64,000 nucleotides of DNA. Origin: Paenibacillus sp. FSL H3-0469 (GTDB lineage Bacteria; Bacillota; Bacilli; Paenibacillales; Paenibacillaceae). The position numbers were made by a program, and so were the translations under genes. The DNA is taken from NCBI RefSeq assembly GCF_038051945.1, contig NZ_CP150302.1:620001-684000 (forward strand), in the 5' to 3' direction. Shown piece after piece: positions 7,485 to 18,700 of this stretch. Positions within the stretch are counted from its first letter, which is position 1. Every line of letters begins with the position of its first letter. The notes under the pieces are model-generated. The model saw nothing but the letters and a program-made list of their open reading frames with translations, was not told where the DNA came from and ran no database searches.

Positions 7485-10400
7485 GGCTTCGGCAAGCAGG
7501 CTTAAGCCCCTCGGAGGGGCAGCGGTACCGGATGTGGCTATCGTCGGCATCGGCTGCAGGTTTCCGGATGCCGATCACTACACCCGTTACTGGGACAACA
7601 TGGTGAACCATGTGAATTCTATCCGCCCCATCAGTCTTGAACGCTGGGAGAACGGAAGATACGGGTTGAAGAAGGGGGCGGAGCTAGGCTGGGACAATGA
7701 GCAATTCGTGAAATTCAGTGCTCCGCTGCAGGGTATAGATAAGTTCGATCATACCTTTTTTAACCTGTCGCCCAGAGAGGTAACCAGCATGGACCCACAG
7801 CAGCGCATTCTGCTGGAGGAGACCTGGCACTGCCTTGAAGATTCGGGCATTCCGCTGGAGTCGCTTCAGCAGGAAGGGACCTCGGTCTATGTCGGCGTAA
7901 CCGGCAATGATTATGCGCTTCTCGCCCTGTCCGGAGGCGAACAGGTGGATCATTACGCAGGTCTGGGCAACTTCGAGTGCATTGCGGCGAACCGCATCTC
8001 CCATTATCTGGGTCTAACCGGAGAGAGCCTCTCCCTGGATACCGCCTGCTCCTCCTCATTGGTTGCGGTCCATAAGGCAAGACAGAACCTCCAGTTAGGC
8101 GAAGCGAAATACGCCATCGCAGCTGGAGTGTGCCTCGCTTACCATCCTTGGCGTTATGTGAGCTTCTCCAAGTCGAATATGATGAGCCGGGACGGGCAAT
8201 GCAAGGCTTTTGACGAGAATGCGGACGGATTCGTGCAGGGGGAGGGCGTTGGTGTTCTGCTGCTGCAGAAGCTGGAGGATGCGATCCGGGACGGCAACCA
8301 TATCTATGGTGTCATCCGGGGCAGTGCCGTGAACCACTGTGGTCCGTCGCAGACGATCGCCGCCCCAAGCATGACCGCACAGAAGCAAGTGATTGAAGCC
8401 GCCCTGCGTCAATCCGGAGTCGATGCTTCAACAGTCAATTATATCGAAGCACATGGTACCGGAACCGCTCTTGGCGATCCAATTGAGGTTGAAGCGCTGA
8501 CACAGGTATTCAGACAGTACACCGAACAGAATCAGTTCTGCACCATCGGCTCTGTCAAGACGAATATCGGCCATCTGGCAAGTGCCGCCGGGATGGCCGG
8601 AATCATCCGGGTGCTGCTGATGATGAAGCATAAGACGATTCCGAAGCTGCTTAATCTGACCCGGCTGAATCCGCTGCTGGACTGGGAGCATACTCCGTTT
8701 AAGGTGGCCACGGATAATACCGGCTGGGTGCAAGTAGATGCACAGACTCCGCTGCGGGCAGGCATAAGCGGTTTTGGCTTCGGGGGAGTCAATGCCCATG
8801 TCATTCTGGAAGCCTATGAGCCGCCGAAGCCCGCCAGGGTAAGCAAGGAACCGGCTCCGGGGCCGCAGATCTTCGCCCTGTCTGCCTTGAATTCCGGCAG
8901 TCTGAACGAGGGGATCTCCGCCTGGAAGTCGTACTTGAACGCTGCGGAGATCAACGGGTCTGCCATCGGCGGTCTATGCAGAACGCTGCTGGCAGGCAGA
9001 CGGCATTGCCGGGAATTCAGAATCGGTGCGGTTGTAAGGAACAAGGAGGAGCTGGCAGAATTCCTTGAGGGGGCTGCAACCAGCGCTGAACGGTTAGAGC
9101 CGGGCTGCAAGGCATGGTCGGTTCAATTCACCAATGTGATTTATAAAGGGTACTCGGAGATTAAGAGCATCCTGCAAGAACCGTATATCCGCCGGACTTT
9201 TGAAGAGGTTATCGCTGAGATTGCGCTGCCTGAAGGGCAGTCTTCTGTCCCCAGCGGCATCACGGTTGCCAAATGGAGCAAGGAGAAGCTGCCTGCATAC
9301 TCCTTCATAGTGAATTATACACTCGCTAAGGTGCTGACCGGCCTCGGGGCCGAGATTGCTGCCGTGAGCGGCGAACAGCAAGGAACGCTGCTCGCTATGG
9401 CCGTCTGCGGCATGATAACACCCGCTCAGGCATACAGCATTCTTAGCGGCAGGACCACGTTTGAAGAGACTGTCCTGAGAAGCCCGGAACTGACGTTCAT
9501 TGATCCGGTTCATCATGTGAAGCTTCAGCCCGTGAACATCAGCGCTTCATATATTGCTGACCTGCGCAGTATGCGTATCGGCGAAGCTGATGCGGCAGCG
9601 TTCAAGCACTATGTGGAGAAGGCCCGGATTCTGAGCCGGACCCAGTTCACTTACAAGAAGTACTTACGGGATTGGGATCAGGTGCCGGCCCTACAAGAGG
9701 CGGGGCTGACTGTAGACTCCATACTCAATCAGGAAGAGCTGCTGGTTGCCGGAAATGATAACCCGGATGCGGGGTGGCAGTGCGTTCTGCTGCTGTTGAT
9801 CACCTACGGCTCGCTGCTGAAGCTGAATCAGAAATGGGACTTGTCGGAGCGGATCACTCTAAGGGATGAACGTCTGAATGAATGGGTTCAGCTTGTTCTG
9901 GGAGAGGTGATTTCCAAGGAAATGGCAGTGCGGCTGTTAGCTTCTCCCGAAGCGGAAGCGGCCGGGGTCATTGAAGCGGTGCGGGAACAACTGAATACAC
10001 GGAACAGTCAATTAAGCTTGAACAGAGCTTACACACATCTGCATGATGCGAACTCTCTGCTGCCGGAAATTGCTGACATGGCAGGCTGGAAGCATCAGCT
10101 GCAGGAACACAGCGCCGGACAGAGTATTCTGCAGACGGAGATGATCCGGCTGTCAGCGTCAGACAAGGACTCCGAAGTATATTCACTGTCGATCCAGAAT
10201 GACGGAATCCCCGGGTTCCAAGAGATCCTGCTTCAGTTATGGCTGGCCGGGACAGATCTGGACTGGAGCCGGTTGTATCCCGGGGGAAGCTTCAGGAAGC
10301 AGCCGTTGCCCGGATATGCTTTTAACCGTTCGAGACACTGGATGCCTGCTCCGCCGCCCGCTGCGGTTCCTGGCCATCCGATGCTTGATCTGGCGAAGTC

Positions 10401-13400
10401 CAGTCCAAGGCAGCTGCTGTTCGTAAAGACACTTCAGGTGAGCGATTTCTACGTTGGTGAGCATGTTGTCGGTGGACGGGTGATTCTGCCGGGAGTAGCT
10501 TATCTGGAGATGGTCAGAGCCGCTGGTGAGCTGGCCTTCGGGGATCAGGTGCATGCCATTAAGGATGTACTGTGGGTGAAACGGCTGGAAGTGGCCGATA
10601 AGCGGGATGTCTCCATTCAGCTTACCCGGGATTCAGGGTATTTGAGGTTCCGGGTGTATACCGGGGATATGGACCATCCGGTGATTCATTGTACGGGTAA
10701 GCTCTATGCGGGCAAACCAGAGCAGGCGGTACCGCGCAGATTCATGCTTGACGAGATACGGGCAAGAGGCGGAGCCATTGTAGGGAAGGATTTCTGTTAC
10801 AACGAAGTATTCGCCGGATTCATCGGCTTTCAGTACGGGCCAAGCTTTCAGGCAACGGCTGAAGCGCTGTGCGGTGATGCGGAATCCCTGGAAAAGCTTG
10901 AACTGCCGCCGCATCTGCAGCCCGGCTTCAACGATTACCTGCTGCACCCGTCTCTCTTAGATGCCGCGCTGCGGGCCGTAACCTGGATCGGCGGAGCTGA
11001 GGCTTACAAACAGCTCAAACTACATATTCCTTTTGCGCTAGGGGAAGTGATCATTCACGGCAGGCTCACACCAAGCTGCTATTCCTATGCAGAGATTGTT
11101 CCTGAGACAGCGGATAAGGCAGCAGGCATGAAGCGGTTCAATATCTATATTCTGAATGCGCTGGGGGAAGTGCAGGTGGAAGCCAGAGACTTCACGATCC
11201 GGGCTATTCCGGGCAACTCTCCGCTGAATCCGGCAAGCCGCATTCAATTGTATACCGAACGATGGCAGAATGCTGAGTTCCCCGCTCATTCCGGGCATTC
11301 TCCTGTGATGACAAATGTGCTCTATCTGACCCGTGACCACGGGAGGAGGCATCTGCTCACAGACGCCTTCAACCGCGGGCAAGCGGTGCCGGACCACATC
11401 ATCAGCGTGACTCAGGGGACAGATTACAGCACTTCGGACGAGACGTTAGAGTTCACCATCCGGCCCGGATGTGAAGCGGATATTCACAAGCTGCTGGGCG
11501 GGCTGCTGTCGAGGGGCATAAGAATTGACGCAGTTATAGATGAATGGAACGGGGCACAGACAGGGCTCCTTACCGGTTACTACACGGTTCTGAACCTGTT
11601 CAAGACGGTTACACTGCTCTACAGAGACCATCCGGTCCGCTATCTGCTGGGTGCAGTCTGCGGAGGCCAGCCGGAAGCGGGGATGCTGCAAGGGTTGTCC
11701 AAAGCATTACAGTCCATTAACCGCACCTTCATTCCGTCCGTGATGTACTGCAGTACCGTTGAAGAAATTCCATTCTATGCGGCGCAGGAGCTGCTCTATC
11801 CGCAGCGGTCTTCTTATATAGAAGTCGCCTATACTGGCGGTGCCCGGACCAGTCTTGCTATTCTGCCGCTGGCATCCTTACCGGAGGCCGCATTCAGCGG
11901 GTTCCGCAGACATGGAACTTACCTCATTACCGGCGGCATGGGCAAGCTGGGGCTTGCGGTGGCCGAATATGCCCTCCGGCATTACGAGGCTAATCTGGTG
12001 CTGACCGGAAGAGCCGGGCTGGATGCTTCAAGAAGCGCTGAGCTGCAGCGGCTGCAGCAGTGTCCGGGGCAGGTCATCTATCTGCCCGGCGATATCGCGC
12101 AGCGGGATACTGCCATACAGATTGTTGCTCAGGCCAAAGAGATGTTTCATTCTATGGATGGCATCGTTCACTGTGCCGGAGTACTTGGCGAACTGCCGCT
12201 GATGGACGCCACTCCGGAACAGATGGCGGAGGTACTCCTGCCCAAGATTCAGGGAGCCTTGAATCTGGATGAAGCTACACGACAGGAGAAGCTGGATTTC
12301 TTCGTACTGTTCTCCTCTCTTTCATCCATTATCGGTGATTTCGGCAGGGGAACCTATGCCGCAGCCAACAGCTATCTGGACCGGTTCGCCGTGCTGCGGG
12401 CGGAGCAGGTTAAGGCAGGATATCGCTCGGGAGCTTCACTGTCGGTCAATTGGCCTGTATGGAATGACGGCGCGATGCAGTTAACCGGAGAAGAAGCTGT
12501 GCAGTACAGCCGCCAGACCGGAATGGGTCAGCTGGACACCCGGGCAGGTCTTGAGCTGCTGGAGCAGCTGATCCGCACAGGGGAATCACGCATCATCGTA
12601 GCCTGCGGGGAAGCACAGCAATTGAACCGGGTGCTGGGCACAGCGGCTGAGAAGGCATGGAAGGAGCAGGTGCTGAGTGCTTCCGCTAAGGCTGCCGGGA
12701 AGCGTCCGCAGCTTCAACCTGGTGCCGCCGGGACTGTGCTGGTGAAGGAAGCGGTTCAGCAATATTTGAAAAAAGTCGTGTCCCAGGCAACCGGAGTTCC
12801 GGCAGTGCAGATTGAGGCGGACGGCAATTTCTCCAAGTACGGTATCGATTCCATCATGATTATGGAGCTGAATGGAATTCTCGATAAGGACTTCTCTGAT
12901 CTGCCCAGCACATTGTTCTTTGAATACAGCTCGATCGCGGGCCTGACCGCCTTCTTCATGGAGCATCATGCCGGATTCTTTCAGCAGTCAGCGGGAGAAG
13001 CGGAACGGGAGAAGGCTACGGAAGATCGAGAGCTATTGACTGGGCCAGCACCGCAGATCATTGCAGATCAAGCGGGAAGTGAAGTGTTCCATGCACCCCT
13101 GCATGCAGCACATTCCGCTGATCCCCGGTTCCAGGCTGCGGAAGCAGCTGGCGGTGACATTGCGATTATCGGCTTAAGCGGACAGTATCCGATGGCGGAG
13201 ACGCTGGAGGAATTCTGGGAGGTGCTGTGCCGGGGACAAGACTGTGTCACTGAGATTCCGCCGGAGCGCTGGGATTACCGCAAGGATTACCATCCCGAGA
13301 AGGGGAAGCAAGGCAAGGTCTATACCAAATGGGGAGCGTTCATGAAGGATGTGGAAATGTTCGATGCCGGATTCTTCCATATCTCCCCGAGGGAAGCGGA

Positions 13401-15744
13401 GCTGATGGACCCGCAGGAGCGGCTTATGCTCCAGACCGCGTACCACACGCTGGAGGATGCCGGAGCGGCGCCGGATACACTCTCCGGGAAGAAGGTTGGC
13501 GTATTCATTGGCGTGATGAACTCCCATTATCAGCTCCTTGGCGCGGAAGCATACACTAACGGCCGGCTGGTGGATGTACGTTCATCGTTCGCGTCCATTG
13601 CCAACCGGATCTCCTATCATTTCAACTTCAAGGGACCGAGTCTGGCGGTGGATACGATGTGCTCCTCAGCACTGGTAGCCCTGCATATGGCCTGCGAGAG
13701 TATCCGGCACGGCGAGAGCGAGCTGGCGGTAGCCGGGAGTGTCAATACCATTGTGCATCCGGCAAAATACATCTTCCTGGCCGATCAGCGCTTCGGCTCC
13801 ACGGAAGGCAAGTGCAGAGCATTCGGCCAGGGTGGAGACGGTTATGTTCCCGGCGAGGGCGTAGGCGCAGTCCTGCTGAAGCCGCTTGCGGCGGCACTCA
13901 GGGACGGGGACTCGATCTATGGCCTGATCAAAGGAACGGCGGTCAATCACGGCGGCAAGGTCAGCTCATATACAGTGCCTAACCCGAACGCCCAAGCCGA
14001 GCTTATCGAAGAGGCACTGATGAAGTCGGGCGTGCATCCCAGACAGATCAGTTATATTGAAGCCCATGGCACCGGTACGGCGCTGGGAGATCCTATTGAG
14101 GTGGCCGGCTTAACGAAGGCCTTCAAGAAATCCACTTCGGATACCCAGTTCTGCGCCCTTGGTTCCGTCAAGAGTAATATCGGCCATCTGGAGTCGGCTG
14201 CCGGTATGGCTTCCTTGACCAAGGTACTGCTGCAAATGAAGTATAAACAGTTGGTTCCTTCTATTCTGGCCGAGCAGCTTAACGAGAATATCGATTTCGC
14301 AAGAACGCCGTTCTTCGTGCAGCGCTCGCTTGAGCGGTGGGAACCGCTGGCGGAGGAGACGCCGGAAGGAATCAAGATCCAGCCGCTAAGGGCTGGCATC
14401 AGCTCCTTCGGGGCAGGCGGCACGAACGCTCATATGATCATCGAGCAATATGTGCCGGAAGTCATTCCTGCTGCGCAGCAGGGAGAGCAGTTAATTCTGC
14501 TGTCCGCCAAGAGCAGGGAGAAGCTGCGGGCACAGGCCAGACAGCTTGCGGCATTCATTGCCCGGCAGCGGAAGGGCGGCTGTGTTACTTCGGGCACCGG
14601 AGAACACATTGCCGCCAGAGTGCAGGCCGTTCAGGAGCATTGTCTGAATACGGTGGCTGAGGTGCTTGGCATGAATCCCGGGCAGATCGACTTCGATGAA
14701 GACTTGGCCGGACTGTGTACAGATGCTGTGCATCAGGTCAGATTAGCCGGTGCAATTAAGGATTTACTTCATGATGCTGCCGCTCAGCCCGCACCGTGGA
14801 CCAACTGGTCCCTGCGGGAGCTGACGACCGAGATAAGCCGGAGCCTCAGCGGCGAATTATCCGGCGGACGGGCGGATACGGGTGAGTATACACTGCGGCT
14901 GGAGGATGTCGCCTATACGCTGCAAGCGGGACGGGAAGCTTTTGACGAGCGGGTGGCTATTGTAGTGCGTAATCTCAGTGAGCTTGAGGGCCTATTGAGC
15001 CGCTTCGCTGACGGAGAGCATAATCTGACGGATGTATACACAGCCAGCCTGGACCCTCAGCGTGATATCGCGGCTATCCTGTTCCAGAACGGGCCCGGAC
15101 ACGAGTTCATCCGCAGCGCCATTACCCATAGACAATTGCCGCAGCTTGCCCAGCTCTGGCTGCTGAAGGCGGAAATTGACTGGAAGCTCCTGCATGATGA
15201 GCCGAGCTGTGCAAGGATGATTCCGCTGCCTCATTATATTTTTGACAAGCAAAGATACTGGATCGGCAATAGCTTCTCAGCAGCCCAAGCCGCAGGCCAT
15301 TCCGAAGCCAGCCGCTTCGTCATTGAACCGCCGAAGATCTCTGGTGATCCCCGCCGGATGAACCGCTCCCGTCCAGTGTCACTGGTAGCATCGGCTGAAG
15401 CTGAACAGCCCAGTGCCTCTAGTGCTCATGAGGTGAAGCAATGTCTGGAACAGACACTGGAGGAAGTCATTTATAGGGAAGCGGGGACTATCAACCCCGA
15501 CCTTCCGTTCTCGGAGCTGGGTGTGAACTCTGTGCTGACGCTGGAGCTGGTGGACAAGCTGAATGACAGACTTGGCCTGAGCCTGCACTCCAATGATCTG
15601 TTCAACTACAATACGCTGCGGCTGCTGACTGCCCATATTCTTAATATGTCAGGTCACACGGCAGTCCTGTCCGGGGATGCTGAACCGGCGGCGGATGATC
15701 CGGTTGATCTGAATGAACTTGAACTTTTACTGGAGGGAAGATAA
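7474..15744 (+). CDS. PKS1: trans-AT polyketide synthase, modules 1 and 2
   Basis: The 2756-residue protein has no loading domain. Domains in order are: KS1 (20-450; C192, H327, H367); a dead AT-like fold (about 548-905, GEQQG at 633-637 where active ATs have GHSxG); DH (965-1240; HxxxGxxxxP from H997, D1163, but R1167 instead of the usual Q/H); and KR (1480-1660; GGMGKLG, Y1628, N1632, no LDD-type Asp, so A-like). Next come ACP (S1793), KS2 (1895-2320; C2063 in a TMCSS context, H2198, H2238), an ACP-like insertion in the post-KS linker (2366-2471), ACP (S2686 in GVNS) and a short acidic tail. Module 1 should give an alkene. Module 2 has no KR, so its beta-keto group survives or is beta-branched. 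The ATG at 7474 has AAGGAG seven bases upstream. It overlaps iorB. Confidence 0.97.
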   Translation: MSSKASASRLKPLGGAAVPDVAIVGIGCRFPDADHYTRYWDNMVNHVNSIRPISLERWENGRYGLKKGAELGWDNEQFVKFSAPLQGIDKFDHTFFNLSPREVTSMDPQQRILLEETWHCLEDSGIPLESLQQEGTSVYVGVTGNDYALLALSGGEQVDHYAGLGNFECIAANRISHYLGLTGESLSLDTACSSSLVAVHKARQNLQLGEAKYAIAAGVCLAYHPWRYVSFSKSNMMSRDGQCKAFDENADGFVQGEGVGVLLLQKLEDAIRDGNHIYGVIRGSAVNHCGPSQTIAAPSMTAQKQVIEAALRQSGVDASTVNYIEAHGTGTALGDPIEVEALTQVFRQYTEQNQFCTIGSVKTNIGHLASAAGMAGIIRVLLMMKHKTIPKLLNLTRLNPLLDWEHTPFKVATDNTGWVQVDAQTPLRAGISGFGFGGVNAHVILEAYEPPKPARVSKEPAPGPQIFALSALNSGSLNEGISAWKSYLNAAEINGSAIGGLCRTLLAGRRHCREFRIGAVVRNKEELAEFLEGAATSAERLEPGCKAWSVQFTNVIYKGYSEIKSILQEPYIRRTFEEVIAEIALPEGQSSVPSGITVAKWSKEKLPAYSFIVNYTLAKVLTGLGAEIAAVSGEQQGTLLAMAVCGMITPAQAYSILSGRTTFEETVLRSPELTFIDPVHHVKLQPVNISASYIADLRSMRIGEADAAAFKHYVEKARILSRTQFTYKKYLRDWDQVPALQEAGLTVDSILNQEELLVAGNDNPDAGWQCVLLLLITYGSLLKLNQKWDLSERITLRDERLNEWVQLVLGEVISKEMAVRLLASPEAEAAGVIEAVREQLNTRNSQLSLNRAYTHLHDANSLLPEIADMAGWKHQLQEHSAGQSILQTEMIRLSASDKDSEVYSLSIQNDGIPGFQEILLQLWLAGTDLDWSRLYPGGSFRKQPLPGYAFNRSRHWMPAPPPAAVPGHPMLDLAKSSPRQLLFVKTLQVSDFYVGEHVVGGRVILPGVAYLEMVRAAGELAFGDQVHAIKDVLWVKRLEVADKRDVSIQLTRDSGYLRFRVYTGDMDHPVIHCTGKLYAGKPEQAVPRRFMLDEIRARGGAIVGKDFCYNEVFAGFIGFQYGPSFQATAEALCGDAESLEKLELPPHLQPGFNDYLLHPSLLDAALRAVTWIGGAEAYKQLKLHIPFALGEVIIHGRLTPSCYSYAEIVPETADKAAGMKRFNIYILNALGEVQVEARDFTIRAIPGNSPLNPASRIQLYTERWQNAEFPAHSGHSPVMTNVLYLTRDHGRRHLLTDAFNRGQAVPDHIISVTQGTDYSTSDETLEFTIRPGCEADIHKLLGGLLSRGIRIDAVIDEWNGAQTGLLTGYYTVLNLFKTVTLLYRDHPVRYLLGAVCGGQPEAGMLQGLSKALQSINRTFIPSVMYCSTVEEIPFYAAQELLYPQRSSYIEVAYTGGARTSLAILPLASLPEAAFSGFRRHGTYLITGGMGKLGLAVAEYALRHYEANLVLTGRAGLDASRSAELQRLQQCPGQVIYLPGDIAQRDTAIQIVAQAKEMFHSMDGIVHCAGVLGELPLMDATPEQMAEVLLPKIQGALNLDEATRQEKLDFFVLFSSLSSIIGDFGRGTYAAANSYLDRFAVLRAEQVKAGYRSGASLSVNWPVWNDGAMQLTGEEAVQYSRQTGMGQLDTRAGLELLEQLIRTGESRIIVACGEAQQLNRVLGTAAEKAWKEQVLSASAKAAGKRPQLQPGAAGTVLVKEAVQQYLKKVVSQATGVPAVQIEADGNFSKYGIDSIMIMELNGILDKDFSDLPSTLFFEYSSIAGLTAFFMEHHAGFFQQSAGEAEREKATEDRELLTGPAPQIIADQAGSEVFHAPLHAAHSADPRFQAAEAAGGDIAIIGLSGQYPMAETLEEFWEVLCRGQDCVTEIPPERWDYRKDYHPEKGKQGKVYTKWGAFMKDVEMFDAGFFHISPREAELMDPQERLMLQTAYHTLEDAGAAPDTLSGKKVGVFIGVMNSHYQLLGAEAYTNGRLVDVRSSFASIANRISYHFNFKGPSLAVDTMCSSALVALHMACESIRHGESELAVAGSVNTIVHPAKYIFLADQRFGSTEGKCRAFGQGGDGYVPGEGVGAVLLKPLAAALRDGDSIYGLIKGTAVNHGGKVSSYTVPNPNAQAELIEEALMKSGVHPRQISYIEAHGTGTALGDPIEVAGLTKAFKKSTSDTQFCALGSVKSNIGHLESAAGMASLTKVLLQMKYKQLVPSILAEQLNENIDFARTPFFVQRSLERWEPLAEETPEGIKIQPLRAGISSFGAGGTNAHMIIEQYVPEVIPAAQQGEQLILLSAKSREKLRAQARQLAAFIARQRKGGCVTSGTGEHIAARVQAVQEHCLNTVAEVLGMNPGQIDFDEDLAGLCTDAVHQVRLAGAIKDLLHDAAAQPAPWTNWSLRELTTEISRSLSGELSGGRADTGEYTLRLEDVAYTLQAGREAFDERVAIVVRNLSELEGLLSRFADGEHNLTDVYTASLDPQRDIAAILFQNGPGHEFIRSAITHRQLPQLAQLWLLKAEIDWKLLHDEPSCARMIPLPHYIFDKQRYWIGNSFSAAQAAGHSEASRFVIEPPKISGDPRRMNRSRPVSLVASAEAEQPSASSAHEVKQCLEQTLEEVIYREAGTINPDLPFSELGVNSVLTLELVDKLNDRLGLSLHSNDLFNYNTLRLLTAHILNMSGHTAVLSGDAEPAADDPVDLNELELLLEGR
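9115..10188 (+). other. Degenerate acyltransferase-like domain inside PKS1 module 1
   Basis: Residues about 548-905 of PKS1 align by eye with a cis-AT. The lead-in helix (LPAYSFIVNYTLAKVLTGLG) matches the usual QPALFAVEYALARL-type segment, and the nucleophile elbow is followed by the usual alanine-rich helix. The elbow itself reads G633-E-Q-Q-G637 rather than GHSxG, so the Ser is Gln and the preceding His is Glu. The region ends in the normal post-AT linker (DLDWSRLYPGG...PLPGYAF). The function is unknown. It may be structural or a docking site for the trans-AT. Confidence 0.7.
14569..14886 (+). other. ACP-like insertion in the KS flanking linker of module 2
   Basis: About 105 residues interrupt the post-KS linker between LSAK-type and AYTLQ.GRE-type blocks. 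The inserted segment (ending GMNPGQIDFDEDLAGLCTD) has ACP-like helix spacing but no GxDS serine. Confidence 0.5.
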
Positions 15745-15750
15745 GCGCCT

Positions 15751-18700
15751 ATGTTGAGCAGAACGTATACAGCTGACCCTTCGCCAAGTCAAGGGAATGT
15801 TCGCCGGGAGGACATCGCCATTATCGGAATCTCCGGCAGATTCTCCGGCGCGGAGAATGTAGAGGAGTATTGGAACAACCTGATTGCGGAATCGGACTGC
15901 GTGCAGGAAGCGCCTGCTGAACGCAGGGAGCTCTCCAAGCTAAGCCCGGAGCAGAAGACGCATATCCGTTACGGAGGATTCATCCCCGGAGCGGATCAGT
16001 TCGATCCGTTGTTCTTCCGCCTCTCGCCGAAGGAGGCAGAGCATATGGACCCCAGGCAGCGGTTATTCCTGGAGGAATCCTGGAAGGCCATTGAAGACGC
16101 GGGATATTCGCTGGAGGAGATGTCAGGAAGCAAATGCGGCATATTCGTTGGCCTTCAGCAGGGGGAGTACCTGGAACGGTTCGCCGGTCAGCTGAACGAG
16201 TATGTTCCTACCGGCAACAGCCTGTCGGTCATTCCGGCGAGAATATCCTATCTGCTGAATCTGAAGGGGCCAAGCATCGCCCTTGATACCGCCTGCTCTT
16301 CTTCTCTGGTGGCATTGTCGCTTGCTTGCGACAGCCTGCACAGCGGCGGGAGCGATCTGGCCATTGCCGGAGGCGTGCAGATTATGCTCGAACCCTGGAT
16401 CTATATGTCACTGGGCAAGCTGGGGATGCTGAACACCGACGGTATCTGTAAGCCGTTCGCCGAGGAGGCAGACGGCATTGGACTGGGCGAAGGCGCCGGC
16501 GCAGTGCTGCTCAAGAAGTATGCAGATGCCAGGCGGGACGGAGACCATATCTATGGCATTATCGCAGGTATCGGAGTGAATCAGGACGGTAAAACCAATG
16601 GCATCACCGCTCCGAACGGCCTCGCACAGACAGCCTTGGAACGGGAGATTTACGGGAAATACCAAATCAATCCTGAGCATATCACCTACGTGGAGGCGCA
16701 TGGTACAGGTACCCGCCTGGGTGATCCGATTGAAGTCGCCGCCCTTACCGAGAGCTTCCGTGCCTTCACGGACCGAAAGCAGTACTGTCATCTGGGTTCA
16801 GTCAAAGGCAACATAGGACATACCTTGTCCGCTTCAGGGATCGCAGGGCTGATCAAGGTGCTGCTGAGCCTGAAGCACGGAAGAATCCCTGCCACTCTCC
16901 ATACTGGCACGGAGAACAAGCTGATCGATTTCCAAAACAGCCCGTTCTACGTAGGCAAGCAGTCAGAGGAGTGGCGCAGGGAAGAAGGGCGCCCGAGGAT
17001 GGCGGCGGTCAGCTCTTTTGGAATGAGCGGCACCAATGCCCATGTGGTTATTGCCGAGTATATCGAAGACATCCTTAGCGGGCCAGACGGAGAGCAGGAC
17101 GGCAACATTCTTCTGTTCCCCTTGTCTGCCCAAAGTGACCGTGCGCTGGAGGCCAAGGCCCGGGATCTGCTGGACGCTCTGCGTAACGATCCAGGCTTGA
17201 CGGAACTGGCCAACGTATCTTATACGCTGCTGGCAGGCAGAGATCATTACGCATACCGCAGCATGTTCGTTGCCTCAAGCAGAGAGGAGCTTGTCCGGGA
17301 GCTGGAAACGTACCTGCTCAGGGAACCTGGCTCCGGCTGGTACAGCGGCGGCGGATCGGGCAGCAGCACAGAGGTGAATCCTGCGCTCAAGGCCAAGATG
17401 GAGCGGTTGCTGGCACAGTTTCATCAGGACCGGTTCCCTCCGCAGGAGCGGGCAAAGGCAGCTCAATTAATTGCTAATTATTACATTAAAGGCTATGCCA
17501 TTAGCTTCATTAGCCTGCCCCTGCCAAGGAGCTTCCGCAGAGTATCGCTGCCAGGCTATCCCTTCGACTATATGCGCTGCTGGATTGATGCAGGGGAGGA
17601 GAAAGCAAGGACTCTCCAGAGTGGAGGTGCCGCAAGCCCCATTACTGTGGATATGGGACTGCTTCATCCGCTGGTACACCGCAATATATCCACAGTTCAG
17701 GGAATCTGCTTCATCAGTGAGCCGGGGGCAGCCAGGCAAGCCATGCCCGGCAAGAAGGTATACGGGATGGCAGTCTTCAGCGAAGCTGTACTGCTCGCTA
17801 TGGGCGTGCAGGCTGCTGTTCTTGGAGGCGGCGCATCGGGGATTACGGCTCTGGAGCGGGTGCAATTCTCCCATCCGGTTGCCGGCAAGCAGCCGGGGAA
17901 GCTGCATATCCGGCTCCAGGACGAAGACGGCTCCCTCAGGTTTGCTGTTCAGTGTGAAGGAGCAGAGCAGAATGTTCTGGCAGCAGGCACAGCCAGAACA
18001 GACCTGATCTCTTCGCTGGAGGAACGGGCAGTCGCGGACATCCGCAAGCTCCAGCAGGAAGCGGCGCAGGTGCGGACCGGGGAGGAAGTCTACCGTATAT
18101 TGGAGAACCAGGGCATGGCTTATGAAGAACATGCCCTGGTCATTACCGGGATGTACAGCAGCTTAAGCGGACAGCTGGTAGAGATCTCCCAAGCGGTGTC
18201 CGGGCAGGCGGACGACATGCTGTCAGCCCGGTTGACCGAAGCTGTTCTGCAAAGTCTGAACGCGGACATGATCGCTTGCGGCGGCACGGCCGCAGCCGTC
18301 TATGAGATCGGTAAAATCCGGCTGGTGTCACCGGCCGCCTCAGCCAGATTTCTCTATTTTCAATCTGGAAGAATCGGCAACAGTCACAATAACAGCGGGC
18401 TTCATTATGACGTTCATGTGCTGAATGAGTGCGGTGAAGAAGTGTTGGTCTATAAGGACATTCACATGGTTCCGCTCCGGACTGACGGGCTTATCTCCGG
18501 CGGGCAATATGGACTGCTGAAGAAGGATTGGGTCAAGTCGGAGCAGACACAGCAGCAAAAACGGCTGGACGGTCAATATCTTGTGATCATCAACGAAGAG
18601 ATGGACGAAGCCGCACTGGCAGCGGTGAAGGCTGCACTTGATCCGCCGCTGATCCTGTGTGACGGAATACGGCAGCAAGCCCGTGATTCTGTACTGGATG

